Shown piece after piece: positions 8,911 to 17,790 of a stretch of DNA of 64,000 bases (position 1 is the first letter of the stretch; each line of letters starts with the position of its first letter). This DNA comes from Pullilachnospira sp963929535. GTDB lineage: Bacteria; Bacillota; Clostridia; Lachnospirales; Lachnospiraceae. Below the pieces are notes generated by a model. The model was given only the letters and a program-made list of their open reading frames with translations, did no database searches and was not told where the DNA came from. The stretch lies in NCBI GenBank assembly GCA_963929535.1, contig CAWVIZ010000003.1:1-64000 (forward strand), in the 5' to 3' direction. The translations under genes were made by a program, and so were the position numbers.

Positions 8911-8920
8911 CATCTTTTTT

Positions 8921-9700
8921 TCAATTTTCCAGATTTTGCGCAGCAATTGCTCCTTCCCATTCGGGATAACGGATCTCCACCAGGGTCAGGCCCTCCGGCC
9001 GGGCGGTCTCCCCGGCCATTCCCCGGTCCCGGGCCTCCAAAATCTCCCTGACATACTCCGGGGGACATGCTCCGCTCCCTACCCGGAGAAGAGTTCCCGC
9101 AATGATCCGGACCATATTGTACAGAAAACCGTTCCCCGTAATACGGATGGTGATCATATCATCCGGTGAGCGGCTCACCTCCAGCGCGTAAATCTTCCGG
9201 ACCGTGTTCTCCACTCCCGGCTTGGCAGTGGAAAAGCTGCGGAAGTCATGCTCTCCCACCAGACAGGAAGCCCCCTGCCGCATCTTCTCCACATCCAGCG
9301 GGTAATAACAGAAGAAAGAGTACAGCCGCCTGGTGGGATCGGGAAATCTCCGGTTCAGTATCCTGTATTCGTACGTTTTGATGGTGCTCTGAAACCTGGG
9401 ATGAAAATTTTCAGGCACCTGGCAGGAATCCTGGACCCGGATATCCGCGGGCAGGTACGTATTCAGCGCATAGGAGATCTTCTCCGCAGGCATCCTGGCG
9501 GCAGTGTCGAACACACATACATTTCCCAGGGCATGAACCCCGGCATCTGTGCGGCTGGCTCCTATCACGGAAATATCTTCCTTCAAAAGCTCCTTCAGAC
9601 AGCGGTTCAGCACCTCCTGGACCGAAAGACCGTTGGGCTGCACCTGCCATCCGCAGTAATTGGTACCGTCATAAGCCACGGTCAGCTTTACTCGCTTCAA
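8921..9700 (-). CDS. truA: tRNA pseudouridine(38-40) synthase
   Basis: TruA converts U38-U40 of the tRNA anticodon arm to pseudouridine. It has 259 residues, the usual length. It begins VKLTVAYDGTNYCGWQ and has the catalytic motif GASRTDAGVHALG, where the Asp is the nucleophile. The C-terminal block FLYNMVRIIAGTLL is also typical. It follows the ecfT gene after an 84-nt gap, a linkage common in Firmicutes (ecfA-ecfT-truA-rplM-rpsI). Confidence 0.97.
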   Translation of the reverse strand: MKRVKLTVAYDGTNYCGWQVQPNGLSVQEVLNRCLKELLKEDISVIGASRTDAGVHALGNVCVFDTAARMPAEKISYALNTYLPADIRVQDSCQVPENFHPRFQSTIKTYEYRILNRRFPDPTRRLYSFFCYYPLDVEKMRQGASCLVGEHDFRSFSTAKPGVENTVRKIYALEVSRSPDDMITIRITGNGFLYNMVRIIAGTLLRVGSGACPPEYVREILEARDRGMAGETARPEGLTLVEIRYPEWEGAIAAQNLEN

Positions 9701-9784
9701 TTTCTTACCTCCGTATCCTCTTTTCCTGTACCGCAGAAGCCCAAAGACTGGAGCGGTGCCATTTTCTCTGACGCCGTCAGCGCG

Positions 9785-10588
9785 TCAGATCCCCAGCACC
9801 CGAAACACAATGCTCACAGCCAGATATGCCCACACTACGGCATATGCCACATAGTCCCTTTTCTTGTAAACCAGCGGCTTCATCTGGGTCCTTCCCTCTC
9901 CCCCGTGATAGCAGCGGGCCTCCATGGCCATGGCCAGATCGTTGGCCCTGCGGAACGCAGAGATAAACAACGGCACCAGAAGGGGCACCATGGCCTTCAC
10001 CTTTTTGATCAGGCCTCCGCTCTCAAAATCTGCTCCCCGGGCAGTCTGGGCTTTCATGATCTTATCCGTCTCATCCAACAGAATGGGGATAAAACGCAGA
10101 GCAATGGACATGATCATGGCGATCTCGTGGACAGGCACATGAATCCTGTTCAAAGGCTTCAAAAGCCGTTCCAGGCCATCGGTAAGCTGATTGGGCGTGG
10201 TGGTCAGAGTCATCAGGGAAGCACCGATGATCAGAAAGATCAGCCGGATCCCCATCCGGACCGCCAGGGCGATGCCCTCCTCCGTCACGGTGATGATCCA
10301 GAAGGAAAATACTTCTTTTCCCGGAGTGAAGATCAGGTTAAAGATCAAAGTAATGCACAGCAGGACCATGATGGGCTTCAGTCCCTTTACCATAAACCGG
10401 AAGGGCACCTTGGAGATCACGATCATGGACGCCAGAAATACGGCGGCCACCCCGTACCCGATCAGGCTTCCGAATACAAACAGTGAGATAATATAGATCA
10501 GTGTGCTCACCAGCTTCACTCTGGGATCCAGCCTGTGCAGCACCGAGTCTGCCGGGTAATACTGTCCGATAGTAATGTCTCTTAGCAT
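9785..10588 (-). CDS. ecfT: Energy-coupling factor transporter transmembrane protein EcfT
   Basis: Membrane scaffold of group II ECF vitamin transporters that couples EcfA ATPases to exchangeable S components. 267 residues with hydrophobic segments around 28-60, 65-85, 108-125 and at the C-terminus. The coupling-helix signatures appear as the Ala-Arg-Gly (ARG) of QTARGADF and in the RRANDLAMAMEARCY block. Its start overlaps the 3' end of the ecfA gene by 7 nt. Confidence 0.96.
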   Translation of the reverse strand: MLRDITIGQYYPADSVLHRLDPRVKLVSTLIYIISLFVFGSLIGYGVAAVFLASMIVISKVPFRFMVKGLKPIMVLLCITLIFNLIFTPGKEVFSFWIITVTEEGIALAVRMGIRLIFLIIGASLMTLTTTPNQLTDGLERLLKPLNRIHVPVHEIAMIMSIALRFIPILLDETDKIMKAQTARGADFESGGLIKKVKAMVPLLVPLFISAFRRANDLAMAMEARCYHGGEGRTQMKPLVYKKRDYVAYAVVWAYLAVSIVFRVLGI

Positions 10589-12444
10589 AATCTTCCCCTC
10601 TCCCTCAAAGCCGTCAGGATCGTGTCCTTCGCTTCCTCCACAGTTGTGGCCTCTTCATCCACAGAAAGTCCTGCTGCCTTCAGATCGTGCATGATATATG
10701 TGATCTGCGGCGCTGCCAGACCGATCTGCTCCAGCTCTTTATAATGAGAGAACACCTCCCGGGGCGTTCCGTCAAAGGTCTTTTTCCCGTGGTTCATCAC
10801 AATGATCCGTTCCACGTACTTGGCAATGTCTTCCATGCTGTGGGATACCAGCAGAATGGTGATCCCTCTCACCCGGTGAAGCCAGGCGATCTGATCCAGG
10901 ATCTCGTCCCGGCCTTTGGGATCCAGCCCCGCAGTGGGTTCATCCAGGATCAGCACCTTGGGATTCATGGCCAGGACACCCGCAATGGCCACTCGCCGTT
11001 TCTGGCCGCCGGAAAGCTCAAAGGGGGATTTTTCGTAATAAGACTCATCCAGTCCCACATGGCCCAGCGCCTCTTTTGCCCGTTCCTCACATTCTTCCTG
11101 GGTAAGTCCCTGATTCTTGGGCCCAAAGCAAACATCCGCCAGCACCGTTGTCTCAAAAAGCTGATGCTCCGGGTACTGGAACACCAGGCCCACCTGACTC
11201 CTCAGGCTGCGCAGCGGATAATTTTCCTGCCAGATATCCTGGCCGTCAAAGTATACATGTCCCTGTGTGGGACGCATCAATCCATTGAAATGCTGGATCA
11301 TCGTGGACTTTCCGCTTCCCGTATGTCCGATGATCCCTACGAATTGTCCCTGGGGAATCTCCAGATCCACGTCATTCAGCGCATGCATCTCATACACTGT
11401 CCCGGGACTGTAGGTATAGTAGACATGCTCCAGACGGATAGCGTTCTGTCCGCCGTTTTTTTGATCCTTCCCGGCTCCGTCCTCCTTCCGGATGCTGTCT
11501 CTGCTGATATCACCGGCACCGTCTGCCGCGGATCCCCGGGCATTTCCCTTCCCGGACGTATCTGTTGTTGTCTCTTTCTCTGATTTCTGCACCATTCCTT
11601 TATTCACAAGGTTCTCCACCAGCTCCCCGCGTGTGAGGATCCCCTCCGGAAGACCCACTCCGGCCTGAATCAGTTCGTGAGCCAGCAGCGTTACCTGAGG
11701 GACGTCCAGCCTGTAATGCTTCAGTTCCTCCACCTGAGAGAATATCCTGCGGGGCGTCCCGTGCAGCACGATCCTTCCGCTGTCCATCACATAAATATCA
11801 TCGGCAAAGACAACCTCTTCCATATAGTGGGTGATCAGGATCACCGTCACCCCTTCCTTCTGATTCAGTTCCCGTACAGCCCGCAGCACCTCCCTGCGCC
11901 CGTTGGGATCCAGCATGGCCGTAGGCTCATCCAGGACAATACACTTGGGGCGCATAGCCATTACTCCGGCAATCGCCACCCGCTGCTTCTGTCCCCCTGA
12001 AAGCTTGTTGGGTGACTGACGGCGGTATGCGGTCATCCCCACCGCTTTCAGACTCTCATCCACCCGCTTCCAGATATCGTCTGTGGGAACTCCCAGGTTC
12101 TCCGGACCAAATCCCACGTCCTCCTCTACCACATTTCCAATAATCTGGTTATCGGGATTCTGAAAAACCATTCCCGCTTTCTGACGGATTTTCCAGATAT
12201 CCTCCGCCTCCGAGGTATCCATCTGATCCACCCACAAGGTTCCCTCTGTGGGAACCAGAAGCGCATTGATATGCTTTGCCAGGGTGGACTTTCCGCTTCC
12301 GTTATGTCCCAGAATGGCAATAAACTGCCCTTCCTCCACATCCAGATCCACCTGGTCGATGGCTCTGTTTACCTCCGGCTCCTGACCTTCCTCTCCGTAC
12401 TTCATATAATCATACACCAGCTTCGCAGCCTTAATTATTCCCAT
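10582..12444 (-). CDS. ecfA: Fused EcfA1-EcfA2 double ATPase of the ECF transporter
   Basis: A 620-residue single chain made of two complete ABC ATPases. The first has Walker A GHNGSGKST at about 46-54, Q-loop FQNPDNQ, signature LSGGQKQR at about 148-155 and Walker B CIVLDEPTA. The second has Walker A GHTGSGKST at about 373-381, Q-loop FQYPEHQ, signature LSGGQKRR and Walker B VLILDEPTA. A polar Gly/Lys/Asp-rich linker (about 285-335) joins them. EcfA1 and EcfA2 are normally separate genes; here no stop or new start separates them. The fusion would fix the heterodimer stoichiometry. It is followed by ecfT. Confidence 0.95.
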   Translation of the reverse strand: MGIIKAAKLVYDYMKYGEEGQEPEVNRAIDQVDLDVEEGQFIAILGHNGSGKSTLAKHINALLVPTEGTLWVDQMDTSEAEDIWKIRQKAGMVFQNPDNQIIGNVVEEDVGFGPENLGVPTDDIWKRVDESLKAVGMTAYRRQSPNKLSGGQKQRVAIAGVMAMRPKCIVLDEPTAMLDPNGRREVLRAVRELNQKEGVTVILITHYMEEVVFADDIYVMDSGRIVLHGTPRRIFSQVEELKHYRLDVPQVTLLAHELIQAGVGLPEGILTRGELVENLVNKGMVQKSEKETTTDTSGKGNARGSAADGAGDISRDSIRKEDGAGKDQKNGGQNAIRLEHVYYTYSPGTVYEMHALNDVDLEIPQGQFVGIIGHTGSGKSTMIQHFNGLMRPTQGHVYFDGQDIWQENYPLRSLRSQVGLVFQYPEHQLFETTVLADVCFGPKNQGLTQEECEERAKEALGHVGLDESYYEKSPFELSGGQKRRVAIAGVLAMNPKVLILDEPTAGLDPKGRDEILDQIAWLHRVRGITILLVSHSMEDIAKYVERIIVMNHGKKTFDGTPREVFSHYKELEQIGLAAPQITYIMHDLKAAGLSVDEEATTVEEAKDTILTALRERGRLC

Positions 12445-12720
12445 GCAACCACCCGGTCTTTCTGTATATTCCTCTGAATTCTATGCTCCGCTTCGGTCAG
12501 CGCCAGACAAATGCCACCGGCATACGGCAATCTTCTCTCCGCTTCGGTCGGCGCTCAGCAGTGTGATAAGCATATAAAATGAGCTGATACCCGGAGGTAT
12601 CCGGCAAAAACTCTCCGCTCCCGCCGTCTGACAGCCTTTGGCCGCCACTCTCCAAAATATCAGCCCTATTGTATAAGATTTTTTTACATATTACAAGGCA
12701 AATCTGTCGTTTCGCCCTTT
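12445..12720. other. Intergenic region with two short direct repeats
   Basis: No gene seen between ecfA and engB. CTCCGCTTCGGTC-type repeats sit at 12486-12504 and 12537-12555, and an AT-rich stretch follows at about 12668-12715. A half copy of the dispersed palindromic repeat described near 26.0 and 27.9 kb begins at 12721. Confidence 0.5.
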
Positions 12721-12752
12721 TTTTGTGTCAGTGAAGCCCGAAGGCCGAACTG
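12721..12752 (-). repeat. Half copy of the dispersed palindromic repeat
   Basis: Read on the minus strand this begins CAGTTCGGCCTTCGGGCTTC and continues into CACTGACACAAAA. That matches the left arm of the full copies near 26,050 and 27,930 with four or five differences. The rest of the repeat is absent. Confidence 0.55.
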
Positions 12753-12761
12753 CAGCCCGAT

Positions 12762-13382
12762 TTACGGCTGCTGTCTTTCCGGCGCCTCCTCTCCGGAATC
12801 CGCCGTCAGCCCATCGATCACTTCCCAGATTTCCTCTCTGCCCTGCTTGGTCTGAGCGGAAAAGGGCAGCAGCTTCGTTCCCGGTACCACCTGCAGTCCC
12901 TCCCGGATCAGCTTTAACTGCTTCTGCAGCTGGCTGCGCTTGATCTTGTCCAGCTTGGTGGCAATGATGATGGGTTCATATCCGTGGTCCAGGATCCACC
13001 GGTACATGATCTTGTCGTTCCCGGAAGGCTCATGACGGATATCGATCAGCAGAAATACCGCCCGGATCTCCTGAGACTGATGGAGATAATCCTCGATCAG
13101 CTTTCCCCACTTGGCTTTGATCTCCTCCGAAGCCCTGGCATAGCCGTATCCGGGAAGATCCACCAGGTAGATCGCCTCGTTGACATTATAGAAATTGATG
13201 GTCTGGGTCTTCCCTGGCGCCGCGCTGGTACGGGCCAGGGATTTCCGGTTCATCAAGGCATTGATCAGAGAGGATTTTCCCACGTTGGACTTTCCCGCAA
13301 AAGCGATCTCCGGCCGCCCCGTCTTTGGCAGCGTACTGGTAATGCCGCAGACAATGTCTAAAGAAACGTTCTTAATTACCAT
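12762..13382 (-). CDS. engB: Ribosome biogenesis GTP-binding protein EngB/YsxC
   Basis: Essential TrmE-Era-type GTPase acting in 50S subunit maturation. 206 residues. G1 GKSNVGKSSLINAL, G3 DLPGYGYA, G4 TKLDK and G5-like FSAQTKQG are all in order. It sits 10 nt after lon, the lon-engB pairing common in Firmicutes, which suggests one transcript with the Clp/Lon block. Confidence 0.97.
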   Translation of the reverse strand: MVIKNVSLDIVCGITSTLPKTGRPEIAFAGKSNVGKSSLINALMNRKSLARTSAAPGKTQTINFYNVNEAIYLVDLPGYGYARASEEIKAKWGKLIEDYLHQSQEIRAVFLLIDIRHEPSGNDKIMYRWILDHGYEPIIIATKLDKIKRSQLQKQLKLIREGLQVVPGTKLLPFSAQTKQGREEIWEVIDGLTADSGEEAPERQQP

Positions 13383-13392
13383 GAAATCCTCC

Positions 13393-15708
13393 TCAGTCCG
13401 CCAGCGCCTCCCTCAGCACCTGACTCATATGCTCCACAAATACGATACGGATCCCTTCCCGGATCTCCGCATCAATCTCCTCCACATCCGGCCGGTTTTT
13501 CTCCGGTACCAGAACCGTGGTGATCCCCGCATTCTTAGCCGCCAGAAGTTTTTCCTTCAGACCGCCGATGGGAAGCACCCGGCCCCGCAGAGTGATCTCT
13601 CCGGTCATGGCCAGATTGGCCCGCACGGGCCGCTCCGTAATGGCGGAAAACATAGCGGTGGCCATGGTAATACCCGCCGAGGGTCCGTCCTTGGGAACCG
13701 CTCCCTCCGGAATGTGGATGTGTATATCGTGTTCCTTGAAAAATTCTTCGGGAATATCATACTGGCCGGCCACAGACCGCAGATAACTGATCCCTGCCTG
13801 GGCGGATTCCTTCATCACATCTCCCAGCTGGCCGGTCAGCAGGAAGTTTCCCTTGCCCGGCATCAGATTCACCTCGATCTGCAGGGTATCGCCGCCTACG
13901 CTGGTCCAGGCCAGCCCCCGAACGATCCCCACCTCATCTTTTTCGTTTACCTTCTGATAGCTGTAGCGGGATTTCCCCAGAAACTCTTCCAGATTTTCCA
14001 CAGTCACTTCCACCGTTTTCTGTCCGTCCTCCAGGATTCTTCTGGCGGTTTTCCTGCAGATCTCTCCCAGCTTTCGCTCCAGATTCCGGACTCCGGCTTC
14101 CTTGGTATAGCCGTTGATGATCTCCCGCAGCGCCTCATCGGAAACAGAAAGCTGGTTCTCCTTCAGACCGTTGGCCTTCATCTGCTTTTCGATCAGATGC
14201 TCTCTGGCAATATGCTCCTTCTCATTCCCTGTATAGCTGGAAATCTCAATGATCTCCATTCTGTCCATCAAAGGACGGGGAATGGTCTGCAGGTTGTTGG
14301 CGGTGGCAATGAACAGCACCTCCGAAAGATCCACCGGAAGTTCCACATAATGATCCGCAAAATGGCTGTTCTGCTCCGAGTCCAGCACCTCCAGAAGCGC
14401 AGAGGCGGTATCTCCCTTGTAGTCGCTGCTGACCTTATCGATCTCATCCAGAAGCATCAGCGGGTTCTTTACCCCTGCCTGGATCAGTCCTGCCGCGATC
14501 CTTCCCGGCATGGCGCCCACATACGTTCTCCGGTGTCCCCGGATCTCCGCCTCATCCCGGACGCCTCCCAGAGAAATCCTCACATATTTCTTATTCAGAG
14601 CTCTGGCCACTGACCGGGCAATGGAGGTTTTTCCCGTTCCCGGCGGGCCCACCAGGCAGAGAATGGGGCTTTCTCCCTTCTTCGTCAGGGTACGGACAGC
14701 GAGGAATTCCATTACCCGCTCCTTTACCTTGTCAAGTCCGTAGTGATCGGCCTGCAGGATCTTTCTGGCCTTTTCCAGGTTCTGATTATCCCGGGATGCC
14801 TTGTCCCAGGGCAGCTTCAGCAGGGTTTCGATATACCCTCTCATCACCTGACTTTCGGAATTGTTGTTGCCCACATTTTTGAACCGACGGATCTCCGCCG
14901 TGATCTTTTCCTTGATCTCCCTGGGAGCCTTCAGCTTCTGTACCTCCTCCAGGAACCGGTCCGCGTCAGACACTGTGGTATCCTCTCCCAGCTCTTCCCG
15001 GATCAGCTTCAGCTGTTCCCGAAGGATGAATTCTCTCTGATTCTTGTCGATACGTTCCTTTACCTTCCGCTGGATCTCATCCCGAAGCTGCATGATCTCG
15101 ATCTCATTGCTCATGATCACACCCAGGAGCTCATACCTCTCCCCCAGCCGAACTGCCTCCAGAAGCTTCTGCCTCTGTTCCCAGCCAAGAGGAATATTGA
15201 TGGCGATCTGATCCACCAGACGCTCCACCTGATCGATATCCATCAGCTGTCCGGCCAGTTCCTTGCTGATCTTCCGGTTCTCCTGACAGTACATCATGAA
15301 GATCTCTTTCATGCTGCGGAGCATGGCTTCCTTCACATTGTCGGAAAGCTTTTCCTCCTCCGATTCAAAGCCGGCCACTTCCGCTTCCAGAAACGGCAGA
15401 TCCTCCTCCAGCTCTGTCAGCTCTCCTCTTTCCACTCCTTCCACCAGCACCCGCAGCACATTCTTGGGCATCTTGACCACCTGCTTGATCACTGCCACAG
15501 TACCGATCCTGTACAGATCGGCCAGTGAAGGTTTCTCCACTCCAGGATCCCTCTGGGTTACCAGAAAGAGCTTCTGATCCTGAGTCATGGCCTCCTCCAC
15601 TGCCCGAATGGATTTTTCCCGGCTGATGTCAAAGTGCACTATCATATCCGGCAGGATCGTGGTTCCCCGCAGGGCGATCGCCGGCATTATTCGTATCAAT
15701 TGGTTCAT
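13393..15708 (-). CDS. lon: ATP-dependent protease La (Lon)
   Basis: Cytosolic AAA+ serine protease that degrades misfolded and regulatory proteins. 771 residues in the LonA layout: N-terminal substrate-binding domain, coiled coil (about 180-250), AAA+ module with GPPGTGKTSIA, and C-terminal protease domain. The catalytic Ser is in PKDGPSAGIT and the Lys in GGLKEKLLAAK. It lies 12 nt downstream of clpX. Confidence 0.98.
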   Translation of the reverse strand: MNQLIRIMPAIALRGTTILPDMIVHFDISREKSIRAVEEAMTQDQKLFLVTQRDPGVEKPSLADLYRIGTVAVIKQVVKMPKNVLRVLVEGVERGELTELEEDLPFLEAEVAGFESEEEKLSDNVKEAMLRSMKEIFMMYCQENRKISKELAGQLMDIDQVERLVDQIAINIPLGWEQRQKLLEAVRLGERYELLGVIMSNEIEIMQLRDEIQRKVKERIDKNQREFILREQLKLIREELGEDTTVSDADRFLEEVQKLKAPREIKEKITAEIRRFKNVGNNNSESQVMRGYIETLLKLPWDKASRDNQNLEKARKILQADHYGLDKVKERVMEFLAVRTLTKKGESPILCLVGPPGTGKTSIARSVARALNKKYVRISLGGVRDEAEIRGHRRTYVGAMPGRIAAGLIQAGVKNPLMLLDEIDKVSSDYKGDTASALLEVLDSEQNSHFADHYVELPVDLSEVLFIATANNLQTIPRPLMDRMEIIEISSYTGNEKEHIAREHLIEKQMKANGLKENQLSVSDEALREIINGYTKEAGVRNLERKLGEICRKTARRILEDGQKTVEVTVENLEEFLGKSRYSYQKVNEKDEVGIVRGLAWTSVGGDTLQIEVNLMPGKGNFLLTGQLGDVMKESAQAGISYLRSVAGQYDIPEEFFKEHDIHIHIPEGAVPKDGPSAGITMATAMFSAITERPVRANLAMTGEITLRGRVLPIGGLKEKLLAAKNAGITTVLVPEKNRPDVEEIDAEIREGIRIVFVEHMSQVLREALAD

Positions 15709-15720
15709 CTGTACCCCTCG

Positions 15721-17013
15721 CTATGCGGTCTCCGGTCTCCCCACACGCTTTCCGGAAGATCTTCTCTTGGGAACCTTTTTCTCCCCGCGAGTCACCACCG
15801 GACCGCTCTTTCCGTCCACCGCGTCTTTTGTGATCACACATTTTACAATAGAGCTGTCAGAGGGCGCATCAAACATCACATCCGTCATGGTCTTCTCCAT
15901 CACGGAACGCAGTCCTCTGGCTCCTGTCTTTCTCTCCATGGCGATCCTGGCCACCTCGGTCAGGGCATCGTCATCAAACTCCAGCTCCACATCATCCAGC
16001 TCAAACAGCTTCTGATACTGCCTCAGCAGAGAATTCTTCGGCTCCCTGAGGATCTTCACCAGCGCCTTTTCATCCAGCGCGTCCAGAGAAACAACCACCG
16101 GAACCCTTCCGATAAATTCCGGGATCAGTCCAAACTTGATGAAATCCTGGGGCATAGCCTCTCTCAGGATCTCCCCTACATTCTTCTCATGGCGCATGCC
16201 AAGGGATGCGTTAAATCCAATGGCCTTCGTATCCTGTCTGGACTCAATGATCTTATCCAGCCCTTCAAAAGCACCGCCGCAGATAAACAGAATGTTGGTG
16301 GTGTCGATCTGGATAAATTCCTGGTGCGGATGCTTTCTTCCTCCCTGAGGCGGCACACTGGCCACGGTTCCCTCCAGGATCTTTAAGAGAGCCTGCTGCA
16401 CCCCCTCCCCGGAAACGTCCCGGGTGATAGAGGGATTCTCGGATTTTCTGGTGATCTTGTCGATCTCATCGATATAGATGATCCCGTGCTGGGCCCGCTC
16501 AATGTCGTAGTCGGCAGCCTGAATGATCTTAAGCAGAATGTTTTCCACATCCTCACCCACATAACCGGCTTCCGTCAGGGTGGTGGCATCCGCAATGGCA
16601 AAGGGAACATTCAGCATTCTGGCCAGCGTCTGGGCCAGATAAGTCTTTCCGGAACCGGTGGGTCCCAGCATCAGGATATTGCTTTTCTGCAGTTCCACAT
16701 CGCTGGTGTCTGCGGACAGCACTCTTTTATAATGATTGTATACCGCCACAGACAGCACCTTTTTGGCCTCGTCCTGTCCCACCACATATTCATCCAGAAG
16801 CGCTTTCATCTCCCGGGGCTTTATCAGATTGATCTCCCCGGAGTCTTCCACATAATCATTGGCAAATTCTTCGCTGATAATCTCCGAGCAGATCTCTACG
16901 CATTCATCACAGATGTATGCTCCTTCCGGTCCCGCAATCAGCTTGCGTACCTGCTCCTCCGGTTTCCCGCAAAAAGAACACCGGATCCTGTTATCCCCAT
17001 TCTTCAAAACCAT
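15721..17013 (-). CDS. clpX: ATP-dependent Clp protease ATP-binding subunit ClpX
   Basis: AAA+ unfoldase that feeds substrates to ClpP. 430 residues. The N-terminal zinc-binding domain has Cys pairs CSFCGK and CDECVEIC (about 14-40). Walker A is GPTGSGKTYLA and Walker B IIYIDEID. AAAGGA lies upstream of the ATG. The gene follows clpP with a 93-nt gap holding a GC-rich hairpin, and it precedes lon. Confidence 0.98.
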   Translation of the reverse strand: MVLKNGDNRIRCSFCGKPEEQVRKLIAGPEGAYICDECVEICSEIISEEFANDYVEDSGEINLIKPREMKALLDEYVVGQDEAKKVLSVAVYNHYKRVLSADTSDVELQKSNILMLGPTGSGKTYLAQTLARMLNVPFAIADATTLTEAGYVGEDVENILLKIIQAADYDIERAQHGIIYIDEIDKITRKSENPSITRDVSGEGVQQALLKILEGTVASVPPQGGRKHPHQEFIQIDTTNILFICGGAFEGLDKIIESRQDTKAIGFNASLGMRHEKNVGEILREAMPQDFIKFGLIPEFIGRVPVVVSLDALDEKALVKILREPKNSLLRQYQKLFELDDVELEFDDDALTEVARIAMERKTGARGLRSVMEKTMTDVMFDAPSDSSIVKCVITKDAVDGKSGPVVTRGEKKVPKRRSSGKRVGRPETA

Positions 17014-17106
17014 ATCCAGTCCTTTCGTTCTATATATAATGGCATTTCTTTTTTTACAACTGCTAAGAGGGTGCCGCCCCTGGCAGCCCCCTCTCTTTGC
17101 CGTGTC

Positions 17107-17688
17107 TTATCTGTTGGTGATCACCCTGTCGATCAGGCCGTACTCCAGTGCTTCCTGGGCGGACATATAATTGTCACGCTCTGTATCCTGGGCAACCTTC
17201 TCGAGCGGCTGTCCTGTATTGGCAGCCAGGATGGAATTCAGGTTGTGCTTTGTCTTCAGGATGTGATCCGCCACAATCTGAATCTCTGTAGCCTGCCCCT
17301 GGGCTCCGCCTGAGGGCTGATGGATCATGATCTCGGCATGAGGAAGCGCAAGACGTTTCCCCTTGGTTCCTCCGGCCAGCAGGAAAGCGCCCATGCTGGC
17401 AGCCATACCCATACAGATCGTGGAAACGTCACACTTGATATACTGCATGGTATCATAAATCGCCATACCCGCAGTAACCGATCCGCCCGGGCTGTTGATA
17501 TACAGATGGATATCTCTTCCCGGATCCTCAGATTCCAGGAACAGAAGCTGCGCCACGATCAGATTGGCGCTCACATCGGAAACCTCCTCGCCCAGAAAAA
17601 TAATCCTGTCTTTCAGCAGGCGGGAATAAATATCATAGCTTCTCTCCCCTCTGCTGGTCTGTTCAATGACATAAGGTACTAAACTCAT
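17107..17688 (-). CDS. clpP: ATP-dependent Clp protease proteolytic subunit ClpP
   Basis: Serine peptidase that forms the double heptameric barrel partnered by ClpX. 193 residues from the ATG at 17688, preferred over an in-frame TTG two codons earlier because of spacing from GGAAGG. The catalytic Ser is in GMAASMGAFLL, the His in LPHAEIMIHQP and the Asp in the C-terminal YMSAQEALEYGLIDRV block. Encoded directly after tig, the usual tig-clpP-clpX-lon order. Confidence 0.98.
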   Translation of the reverse strand: MSLVPYVIEQTSRGERSYDIYSRLLKDRIIFLGEEVSDVSANLIVAQLLFLESEDPGRDIHLYINSPGGSVTAGMAIYDTMQYIKCDVSTICMGMAASMGAFLLAGGTKGKRLALPHAEIMIHQPSGGAQGQATEIQIVADHILKTKHNLNSILAANTGQPLEKVAQDTERDNYMSAQEALEYGLIDRVITNR

Positions 17689-17790
17689 ACTCAAGCCTTC
17701 CTTCCCTGCAAGCGATAAACCGTCCTCCGGATCCCCCTCTCTTCAGCGAGTTCTGAAACCGGAATCCTGCGATTTTGTTCTATGCTTCTT

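Noticed and set aside
13195..14613. 472-codon plus-strand frame
   Set aside because: Antisense shadow of lon and engB; low-quality composition (Leu/His/Gln rich) and no start site.
17014..17106. GC-rich hairpin between clpP and clpX as a strong terminator
   Set aside because: AGAGGG/CCCTCT pairing is present, but no T-run follows on the minus strand; probably only partial attenuation, so not listed as a terminator.
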